Positions 1 through 4,976 of a stretch of 12,547 nt of DNA are shown here, in pieces. The stretch covers positions 1 to 12,547 of the forward strand of contig JASHRR010000101.1 in assembly GCA_030037185.1 (NCBI GenBank), written 5' to 3'. The DNA is from Xanthobacteraceae bacterium (lineage in GTDB: Bacteria > Pseudomonadota > Alphaproteobacteria > Rhizobiales > Xanthobacteraceae). Numbering within the stretch: position 1 is the stretch's first letter; every line of letters begins with the position of its first letter. Under the pieces are notes generated by a model, which worked only from the letters and a program-made list of their open reading frames with translations, was not told the DNA's origin and made no database searches. Both the position numbers and the translations under genes were made by a program.

Positions 1-1098
1 GCCTATGGGATGGCTGCCGCGAACCTGTTGGAGGCGGAAATTGTGACCGCCGACGGCGAGGTCAGAACCGTCAACGCCTGCTCGAATCCCGACCTCTTCT
101 GGGCGCTCAAAGGCGGCGGCGGCGGGTTCGGCGTCGTCACCCGCGTGACCTTGCGCACGCACCCGCTGCCCGAATTCTTCGGCGGCGTGTTCGGGACAAT
201 CAAGGCGGCCTCCGACGACGCCTATCGCCGCCTCATCGCCAAGATTGTCGAATTCTACGCGCAAGCGCTTTTCAATCCGCATTGGGGCGAACAGATCCTG
301 ATCGGGGGCGGCTACGTCAAGATTTCGATGGAATTCCAGGGGCTCGATCGGCAACAGGCGGAGGTAGTCTGGAAACCGTTCTTCGATTGGGTTGCGAGTT
401 CGCCACAAGATTTCGCCATCGTATCGGCGCCGATAATCTTGGCCGGACCGGCGCGACTCCGTTGGGACGCTTCGGCGTTGAAGCGCATTCCCGGCGTTGT
501 GATCGCCGATGATCGCCCCGGCGCCCCGGCGGACAACATTTTCTGGGCCGACAACCTCAACGAGGCGGGCGCGGTCTGGTACGCCTACCAATCCGCCTGG
601 CTGCCGGCTTCGCTGCTTGAAGCCGACCGGCGCCAAAGCCTAGCGGACGCTTTGTTTGCGGCGGCGAAGCATCTGGGCGTGGCACTGCATTGCAACAAGG
701 GGCTTGCAGGCGCGCCGGCGGACGCCATCGCCGCAGCGAAGGATACGGCGATGAATCCAGCGGTCACAGACTCTTTTGCGCTGGCGATCACCGCCGCCGT
801 CGGAGAGCCTGCCTATCCTGGCATTCCCGGCCATGAGCCGGACGAGGCGGCGGCGCGAAAGCAGGCGGCCGACGTCGAAGCGTCGATGGACGAACTCCGC
901 AAGCTCCTGCCGCGCGTCTCTTCCTACGTGTGGGAGACGGATTTCTTCCAGCCCAATTGGCAGGAGGCCTTCTGGGGCGAAAACTACGCACGGCTTCTCG
1001 CGGTCAAGGACAGGTACGATCCCGATGGCCTCTTCTTCCTTCATCACGGCGTCGGCAGCGAAAAGTGGAGCGCCGACGGATTCGTCAGGATGAGCTAG
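1..1098 (+). CDS. FAD-binding oxidoreductase (berberine-bridge/PCMH type), 5' end missing
   Basis: This is the C-terminal 365 residues of a flavin-dependent oxidoreductase. The reading frame is open from base 1, so the true start and the N-terminal flavin-attachment region lie outside the window; the ATG at base 10 is internal. The motif DLFWALKGGGGGFGVVTRVT (residues about 31-50) is the end of the FAD_binding_4 (PCMH) domain, where the glycine run contacts FAD. The end of the protein, with NYARLL, RYDPDGLFFL (about 338-347) and HHGVGSEKW, matches the BBE (berberine bridge enzyme) domain that closes such proteins. The family oxidises sugars, alcohols or alkaloid-like substrates using oxygen or another acceptor; the substrate cannot be read from the sequence. 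No clear terminator follows the TAG stop. The family call is firm, the substrate unknown. Confidence 0.9.
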   Translation, partial: AYGMAAANLLEAEIVTADGEVRTVNACSNPDLFWALKGGGGGFGVVTRVTLRTHPLPEFFGGVFGTIKAASDDAYRRLIAKIVEFYAQALFNPHWGEQILIGGGYVKISMEFQGLDRQQAEVVWKPFFDWVASSPQDFAIVSAPIILAGPARLRWDASALKRIPGVVIADDRPGAPADNIFWADNLNEAGAVWYAYQSAWLPASLLEADRRQSLADALFAAAKHLGVALHCNKGLAGAPADAIAAAKDTAMNPAVTDSFALAITAAVGEPAYPGIPGHEPDEAAARKQAADVEASMDELRKLLPRVSSYVWETDFFQPNWQEAFWGENYARLLAVKDRYDPDGLFFLHHGVGSEKWSADGFVRMS

Positions 1099-1433
1099 AG
1101 CGCCCGTCGCGCCCGGTGAGAGGCGCCGAAGTAATATCCGAAGGGCGGCCGCGGAATGAATTTATGGATATCAATGAAATGAAGACCACAGCAACGCGAC
1201 TGCGGGAGCGAGCAGAGGAATTCGGCGCGAAGGCGCGAATTTTTCCTACCAACATCCAATATCCAATATAGACGCCGCACTCCTGGAGTCAGGCCGCGTC
1301 GATGATTGAACAGCCGCCGACGAACGGGCTGTGAAATAGCCGACGTCCTAAACCCCCCCCTTTTCGGGGAGAGGGTCACGCCCGCACCTCGCCAAGCTTT
1401 TCAGAAAACGTCGCCGCGTAGATCCTTCAGGCG
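1099..1433. other. intergenic stretch after the FAD oxidoreductase
   Basis: Apart from the doubtful 35-residue frame, nothing recognisable is coded here. A run of eight C (1353-1360), then TTTTC and GGGG (1366-1369), could form a short CCCC/GGGG hairpin, but no U tract follows on either strand, so I do not call a terminator. The words ATCCAAT ATCCAAT around 1254-1268 are a tiny tandem repeat. Confidence 0.4.
1164..1271 (+). CDS. possible small protein or N-terminal remnant, 35 aa
   Basis: A 35-residue open frame begins MDINEMKTTATRLRERAEEF and ends NIQYPI before a TAG. The first 25 residues look like an amphipathic, charged helix, and resemble from memory the start of small hypothetical proteins in rhizobia. 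The tail after ARIFP looks unrelated, as if the gene had been cut. Only a poor purine stretch (GCGGA, about 9 bases upstream) could serve as a ribosome site. It may be a truncated remnant or a chance frame. No function is assigned. Confidence 0.25.
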   Translation: MDINEMKTTATRLRERAEEFGAKARIFPTNIQYPI

Positions 1434-1640
1434 CTAAGGCACCTCAGCATGTCCATTCAGGCCTTGCGTGTGCTTGCGTGCGCACACGTCACTCACGATT
1501 TGCGTATCTTGCCTGCAATTGGCGGGGTCAAACGACTTTGCAACTTGGCGGGCGCACGCGAGGAAGCGCTCCACCACGGGGCTCAGCGTCCGGTTTTTCA
1601 ACGTAGCGATCACGACCGGTGGAGAATGGCCCGCTTCAGA
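1434..1640 (-). pseudogene. LysR-family transcriptional regulator, C-terminal remnant
   Basis: On the minus strand the frame reads VVIATLKNRTLSPVVERFLA followed by CARQVAKSF. This matches the end of the LysR substrate-binding domain, where a segment like TLKNRTLSPVVERFIECARE is highly typical. Nothing of the DNA-binding helix-turn-helix or the rest of the effector domain is present, so this is only the last 60 or so residues. The upstream limit near 1640 is where similarity to LysR stops and the neighbouring hypothetical protein's tail begins; the two frames overlap around 1636-1697. The fragment ends with a TAG at 1434-1436 after an atypical tail (QDTQIVSDVCARKH). It cannot be a working regulator. 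Confidence 0.65.
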
Positions 1641-2475
1641 ATGGTGCGAGCCCACCGGTCCATGAGTCAGCCCGCGCGGGCGGTGCGGAGAGCCCATTCT
1701 CCGTTATTCCTGCTCTCTCTTTCCCTGGCATCATCTCACTTCGATGGTAGAATGCTCTGGGTCGATGGTCGCTTCCCCTGGGTCGCGCGGCAGCGTACCA
1801 ACATAGCGTGCCCTCATGACCGGGCGCTCTCAAGGTCCAGGTTGGCCATGCGCCCCGATGGTTCTGCAGCACAGCCGAAGCTGACGGAAAGCAGGAAGAT
1901 TCAGGCCCGCTCGCGGCGGAGAGTTGCTCTCCTTTCTCTGACAATGTCTGTGGTGAAAATCTCGCCTCGGTCGGCTTCATATCCAAGAGCATAATCGGCT
2001 GCGACGATGCCCCGTCTGCTCCGCTCTCGGCCGCGATGCCGCCAGCCTGAGCTGAGGCAGCCCGAGCGATGCTGGCGGCAGCCTGATCGGTGCTGCGCGT
2101 CGCCTGCTCTCGACCGGCGACGAATAGGTCAGCATCGAGCGAGCGCTGACCGGGGTAGATGTCAGCTGACGCGGCCACGGCCGTGGCGTCGGGAGCTTTC
2201 TGCGCAGTTAGTGCCCGCTGTGGTGCCAACCAGACAAGCCGTCGATGCAAGTCTGCGGTCATCTGCGTCGCCATGTTGCCGTAGGACCGCCAAGCCAAGA
2301 TGGCAGATAGAAAGAGGCAAAGCGTTACTGAGAAATCGACCAGAGTTCGAAAAGCTCGTCTGGTGAGTGGTGACTGGTGCTTCTTCAGGTCGGCCGCTCG
2401 AACAAACTTGTCTGATGGCTCAACCGGCAACAAGCCCGCATTCTTGGCGCGAGCAGAGCTCCTCATCGTAGTCAT
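1636..2475 (-). CDS. hypothetical membrane-anchored protein of a Bradyrhizobium-type family
   Basis: This 279-residue protein has a charged N-terminus, one membrane segment (about 43-63, LVDFSVTLCLFLSAILAW), and a conserved-looking follow-on RSYGNMATQM...LVWLAPQRA. A long Ala/Ser/Gln-rich middle (about 100-190) includes EQATRSTDQAAASIARA, which looks coiled or disordered. A distinct C-terminal block has SCFPSASAVLQNH, WPTWTLRAPGHEG, CWYAAARPRGSDHR (about 194-238). I recognise this architecture from unnamed Bradyrhizobium proteins; no function is known to me. The likely topology is inner-membrane anchor with a periplasmic tail. The start at 2475 is supported by AGGGGA nine bases upstream. The last 20 residues (after TENGLSAPP) may be rewritten by the junction with the LysR scrap, so the tail could be truncated. 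Confidence 0.7.
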   Translation of the reverse strand: MTTMRSSARAKNAGLLPVEPSDKFVRAADLKKHQSPLTRRAFRTLVDFSVTLCLFLSAILAWRSYGNMATQMTADLHRRLVWLAPQRALTAQKAPDATAVAASADIYPGQRSLDADLFVAGREQATRSTDQAAASIARAASAQAGGIAAESGADGASSQPIMLLDMKPTEARFSPQTLSEKGEQLSAASGPESSCFPSASAVLQNHRGAWPTWTLRAPGHEGTLCWYAAARPRGSDHRPRAFYHRSEMMPGKERAGITENGLSAPPARADSWTGGLAPF

Positions 2476-2484
2476 CTTAAAACG

Positions 2485-2498
2485 TCCCCTTATGGGGG
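2485..2498 (-). promoter_or_regulatory. ribosome binding site inside a small hairpin
   Basis: On the minus strand the sequence CCCCC-ATAA-GGGGA precedes the start at 2475. The AGGGGA is the likely Shine-Dalgarno site, and it can pair with the C run just upstream through a four-base loop, which could limit ribosome access. This is a short stem and may be coincidence. Confidence 0.35.
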
Positions 2499-3149
2499 TT
2501 CTCGAAATAGCTGGATGCTACAGGGTGCTTGTAACGGCACGACGACGGCCGGGTGTCCTCTCTTCGCACTTCGGGAACGTTCGCTTTCAGTTGCACTCGA
2601 TGTGACTTTGCCGCGCAAGCAGTGAGCCGCAGCGCCTGCACAGCCCAGCAGCAGCTTTCGCCCCCGGCAGGCTGCTACCCAGGCGGTTGGCTCGGAATAA
2701 CGCACACGCGACCGCGGCAAGCAGCCTCACTTAGCGAGCTAACGCCGCGCGCAGCGGCGGCATTCCGGTGACGGCAAACCCGACGGCATAGAAGTTGCTT
2801 CTGCAGTAACGCTGATCTCCTTGGGCGTCTCCAAACGCCCTCTCCCCAGGGCGTTTCTGCTAGCAGACTTGAGGCCACCGTAATTGGCGGCCCTCTTCGG
2901 CTTTGGTTGCGCAAAGATAAAATCGGCGATCGGAATGGCGATCGGTGGCTCCCAACGGGCGAGATCGGCACGAAAAGCCGTTGCTCGTCATAGTGACGGT
3001 CGAGCGCGCCAATCCGCTACTCGCCCAGACGATCAGGAAGATGACGCAGATTGCAGGCGATTGTCCCTCACCTCGGCGGGAGTGTAGCCGGACCAGTTGG
3101 ACACTAAAGAAACCTGAAGCGTGCCCCGGTGCTATGCGGCTTATGACAT
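2499..3149. other. stretch without a recognisable gene
   Basis: About 650 bases between the hypothetical protein and the IS110 remnant. It contains the overlapping inverted repeats at 2823-2856. A minus-strand open stretch without ATG, about 2985-2747, includes AIPIADFIFAQPKPKRAANY; I cannot match it to a family. The rest looks like degraded intergenic DNA with chance open frames. Confidence 0.4.
2823..2856. repeat. two overlapping, mutually exclusive inverted repeats
   Basis: AAACGCCCT (2833-2841) and AGGGCGTTT (2848-2856) form a perfect 9-bp stem with a six-base loop. The same ACGCCC (2835-2840) is also complementary to GGGCGT (2823-2828) with a six-base spacer. Only one stem can form at a time, as in attenuators. 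There is no U tract after the second stem, and no clear gene follows on either strand within 290 bases. Confidence 0.5.
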
Positions 3150-3360
3150 CCGGCTTCCGGCAGCAGGCGGGTCTCGACCTCGAAGCCGACCTTGGCGATC
3201 CGGGCGGCAGGAACCTAGCCTTGATTTCGGTGAAACGACGATCGAAGTGGTTGGTACCGTGATCCTGGTGCTCGGTGCCGTTTTTCAACATGTGGCAGAT
3301 TGCGGTGAGCATCGCAGCAGCCACAACGCAGATCGCTTTCTTCGCGCCGTCTCTGCCGCG
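3150..3360 (-). pseudogene. IS110-family transposase, extreme C-terminal piece
   Basis: Read on the minus strand from 3360, the frame gives RGRDGAKKAICVVAAAMLTA, then HMLKNGTEH and NHFDRRFTEIKA. This matches the end of IS110-family (DEDD plus serine) transposases, where GAKKAICAVAASMLTAIYHMLKDGT and HFDRR are typical. One base-level frameshift near 3215 is needed to continue into AARIAKVGFEVETRLLPEAG, the expected last residues. The directly preceding part of the same protein (KGSPWLKRLLVQCAFAAV...AQFNRL) is found at 3545-3655 but on the plus strand. The two pieces do not overlap and would join in frame at NRL-RGRDG if the segment 3361-3655 were inverted. No function remains. Confidence 0.75.
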
Positions 3361-3530
3361 CAAAGCCTTCACAGCGCTACGGAACGAGCTCCTCACTCTC
3401 TTGACGGGCTTGCCGTTCCATTCGACCATAGCGTTTACAGCGATGCCTTTGTCGCGCCAGCGCAGCAAATGAGCAAGGAGGCGGAGGGAGCCTCACCGGC
3501 GGCTGCCGCTTCTTGGTCGCGCCGCGCCCA
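3361..3530 (-). pseudogene. tyrosine recombinase/phage integrase, middle piece (inverted)
   Basis: Minus-strand translation from 3480 to 3361 gives LLAHLLRWRDKGIAVNAMVE and WNGKPVKRVRSSFRSAVKAL. This is the stretch that precedes the catalytic HxLRH box in many phage-type integrases of alphaproteobacterial islands. Further upstream, in a neighbouring frame, ATKKRQPPVRLP (about 3490-3525) fits the region just before it, with an indel near 3483. The remainder of this integrase (PHSLRH...HHH) lies at 3656-3910 on the opposite strand. The piece is therefore separated from its continuation by an inversion, not simply deleted. It has no start and no catalytic residues of its own. Confidence 0.7.
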
Positions 3531-3655
3531 ACGGCGCAGCCCCCTGGCAGCGCATGCGTAAAGGCTCGCCCTGGCTCAAGAGGTTACTGGTGCAGTGCGC
3601 CTTCGCGGCCGTTCGCGAGAAGGACAGCTACTACAAGGCGCAGTTCAACCGCCTC
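3361..3655. other. inferred 295-bp inverted segment
   Basis: The segment carries the integrase middle piece (minus) and an IS110 piece (plus). Their respective continuations lie just outside it in the opposite orientations. Reversing only this segment would place IS110 NRL directly before RGRDG in frame on the minus strand. It would also place integrase SAVKAL directly before EIASLLAAHLGHPVEIVPHS on the plus strand, one base out of frame. I see no obvious long inverted repeats at the two edges. Confidence 0.65.
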
Positions 3656-3658
3656 TGA
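3545..3658 (+). pseudogene. IS110-family transposase, penultimate piece (opposite orientation)
   Basis: Plus-strand codons from 3545 read WQRMRKGSPWLKRLLVQCAF and continue AAVREKDSYYKAQFNRL, then stop at TGA 3656-3658. RKGSPWLK and QCAWAAAR...AQFHRL are typical of IS110-family transposases, shortly before the GAKKAI..AVAASMLTA end. That end is at 3150-3360 on the minus strand. Nothing N-terminal to RMRKGSPW is present, so the transposase was already truncated where it meets the integrase piece, near 3530-3545. Confidence 0.7.
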
Positions 3659-3910
3659 AATTGCCTCGCTGCTCGCGGCGCACCTTGGCCATCCGGTGGA
3701 AATCGTCCCCCATTCCTGCGCCACGCCGCAGCGACTTGGCTGAGGCAGGCGGGGCCGACCTGGGAGGCGGCTGGGTTCTTGGGCATGACCGAGCGGTAGC
3801 TGATCGAGACGCACCGGCACCACCATCGCGATTTCCACGAGGAGGCTGCAACGGCACTTACCGGCAATCTACGGGCAGCGAAACGCCGTCGCGCCATACC
3901 GACATGCTGA
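3656..3910 (+). pseudogene. tyrosine recombinase/phage integrase, C-terminal catalytic remnant
   Basis: The frame first reads EIASLLAAHLGHPVEIVPHS. After loss of one base near 3714, the next frame reads LRHAAATWLRQAGPTWEAAG and FLGMTER, then a TAG (3797-3799), then LIETHRHHHRDFHEEAATAL. This is the integrase catalytic end: the HxLRH box (PHSLRH), the WEAAGFLGM helix, and the usual GHHHPDF motif. In a working enzyme a tyrosine sits just before GHHH; here ETHRHHH has His in place of that Tyr. A deletion, a nonsense codon and the lost tyrosine make it inactive. It probably inserted or excised the island whose traG and relaxase remnants follow. Its tail overlaps the truncated traG end around 3890. 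Confidence 0.8.
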
Positions 3911-3980
3911 TGGCGACCGCAATCGACATGAAGCCGCCCGATGCCGCAACATAACGGCCCTCCAAAAAGACGCGAGGCGC

Positions 3981-4025
3981 ATAGGCGTCATAGGCGTCAT
4001 AGGCGTCATAGGCGTCATAGGCGTA
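3981..4025. repeat. 9-bp tandem repeat (ATAGGCGTC), 4 perfect copies plus an 8/9 copy
   Basis: Four identical copies start at 3981, 3990, 3999 and 4008, and a fifth (4017-4025) differs in its last base. On the minus strand each unit encodes Tyr-Asp-Ala, so the traG remnant has YAYDAYDAYDAYDAYAPR where the family, from memory, has a single YDAYAP. Being a multiple of three, the repeat keeps frame; it suggests replication slippage. Confidence 0.9.
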
Positions 4026-4128
4026 CCACCACCAGAAGACAGCTGGTGGGACATAGACGGGAATGCCCGACCAGAGCTCGAACCAAGGGCGGCCGAATTG
4101 CGGTTGGAAACCCGATCGCCAAGCCGTC

Positions 4129-4144
4129 CATTGCATCATTGCAT
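4129..4144. repeat. 8-bp tandem duplication disrupting traG
   Basis: CATTGCAT occurs at 4129-4136 and again at 4137-4144. Removing one copy joins GVRGAMQ to WTAWRSGFQ in frame on the minus strand, which is the expected TraG sequence. The duplication is thus a clear inactivating mutation. Confidence 0.85.
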
Positions 4145-4274
4145 CGCTCCCCGCACGCCAATGAGCACGATGGCAAGGACGATGGTGATCTGGCCCCACA
4201 GAATCTTTGTGGCAGACATCCGGTCATCTCGGGAGGAATGGAGTTATCCGAAGAGAACGATGCCGGTCCCGAAT

Positions 4275-4812
4275 TCAATTGTGAAATTTCTGCGGTCGCA
4301 TTGCCGCGCGCAGTGACGAAGAAATAGTGATCTCGCTGAGCCACCAGAGACCCAGATCAAGCTTGCGCCCGAAGCTCCACTCGACACCACCGCTCGGCAT
4401 CATGATGCCGGATACATGTTGACCGAGGTACTGGTGAAGGGCCGACCGCCATGGCACCAGCTGGAAGCCCAAGTCCATCGTCGATGATGGCGAAGCGGAC
4501 CTGATGCGAGCGCCACCCCCTGGCGAAAGGTTCCGGCGACGTACTCGCGGTCGCCAGACGGTGTGTGCGCTTGTCTCGTCCGCGACCTTCGCTGCCGCGG
4601 CATCAAGCTCACGCCGCCGCAGCGTATCGATAAGGTCGCGCGCGAACACCACGTGCTGCCCTTGCCGGCGTGCCAGTCCTTCGCTGGTGCTCGATAGCGT
4701 CTCGCACCTCCGCACCGCACCCGCCACCGGTTGGCACAGGCTCTCCGGCGAGCAGCTGCCGGTCGAGTCAGGTAGCGCCGTTCGTCATCACCTGCGCCTC
4801 GATTGGCAGGTC
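4275..4812 (-). pseudogene. relaxase/mobilisation nuclease (DUF3363, VirD2-like), C-terminal remnant
   Basis: Pieces in three frames add up to the end of a DUF3363-type relaxase. In order they are LPIEAQVMTNGAT, a TGA (4768-4770) where Trp is expected, LDRQLLAGEPVPTGGGCGAE, VRDAIEHQ, EGLARRQGQHVVFARDLIDT, LRRRELDAAAAKVADET, GDREYVAGTFRQGVALASG, RFAIIDDGLG, GFQLVPWRSALHQYLGQHVS and GGVEWSFGRK. These proteins nick the transfer origin and pilot the strand in conjugation; the catalytic N-terminus is absent here. At least three frameshifts and the nonsense codon make it dead. The usual stop after WSFGRKRGL is also lost, so the last frame runs on to 4275. At its 5' side (about 4805-4812) it is fused to the start of a second amidohydrolase. 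It lies immediately upstream of the traG remnant. Confidence 0.72.
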
Positions 4813-4976
4813 GATGGCGAAGGCCTGGCGGACGTCGTCCTTGGCGTCGGCGGTGTAGACCTTGCCGTGCAGGAACACACCGTGTCTGCCGGCACAGGCG
4901 CGGCCTCGATCGCGCCGGAAGCTACGGGGCCGCGGCGGCGGCGGTCAGGACGAGCGAGAGGACGGCGGGCGCTCAT
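4805..4976 (-). pseudogene. second amidohydrolase, N-terminal stub
   Basis: An ATG at 4974-4976 overlaps the stop of the preceding amidohydrolase (ATGA), the usual sign of translational coupling. In shifting frames the stub reads PAVLSLVLTAAAAAP (a likely signal peptide core), SGAIEAAPVPADTV, then FLHGKVYTADAKDDVRQAFA. The last part is the beginning of the YtcJ-like amidohydrolase fold, comparable to LVVFDARVVTIDKAFSIAHA in its neighbour. A TG duplication (GTGTG near 4880) and another indel near the start break the frame. The gene then stops being an amidohydrolase at about 4812 and becomes relaxase sequence. It is a paralogue of the upstream gene, cut off by a deletion or rearrangement. Confidence 0.6.

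Larger units (their letters stand above)
3889..4219 (-). pseudogene. traG: conjugative coupling protein TraG/VirD4, N-terminal remnant
   Basis: The natural start is ATG at 4219, giving MSATKILWGQITIVLAIVLI and GVRGAMQ before a stop. An 8-bp tandem duplication at 4129-4144 shifts the frame; beyond it the protein resumes QWTAWRSGFQPQFGRPWFEL, then VYVPPAVFWWWYAYDAY, APRVFLEGRYVAASGGF and AVAISMSVWR. That is the membrane-spanning N-terminus of the TraG/VirD4 type IV coupling ATPase of Trb-type conjugation systems, which links the relaxosome to the secretion channel. The family continues with AREAK...GSARWA and the Walker A ATPase; here the sequence departs right after VWR at about 3890, so over 500 residues are missing. 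A 9-bp repeat expands YDA (see 3981-4025). It lies directly downstream of the relaxase remnant, the normal order. Confidence 0.8.

Noticed and set aside
640..1047. 135-residue minus-strand frame
   Set aside because: It is the antisense shadow of the FAD oxidoreductase, which has clear domain motifs on the plus strand.
1353..1376. C-run hairpin as an intrinsic terminator of the FAD oxidoreductase gene
   Set aside because: The stem is only four pairs, with no T tract, and lies over 250 bases after the stop.
2747..2985. Open minus-strand stretch containing AIPIADFIFAQPKPKRAANY
   Set aside because: It has no start codon and matches no family I know; it may be a remnant but cannot be called.
3080..3120. 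Sequence TTGGACACTAAAGAAACCTGAAGC as an insertion-sequence end
   Set aside because: It looks vaguely like an IS terminal repeat, but I could not find a matching partner in the window.
2860..3468. 202-residue minus-strand frame as one intact protein
   Set aside because: It is a chimera: integrase middle, then IS110 end, then unrelated sequence after a frameshift.
3981..4025. Short direct repeats as a CRISPR array
   Set aside because: The 9-bp units are directly adjacent with no spacers, and they encode YDA in the traG remnant.
3858..4199. 113-residue frame starting MGPDHHRP as an independent gene
   Set aside because: Its first 20 residues are an out-of-frame reading of traG upstream of the 8-bp duplication; the true start is 4219.
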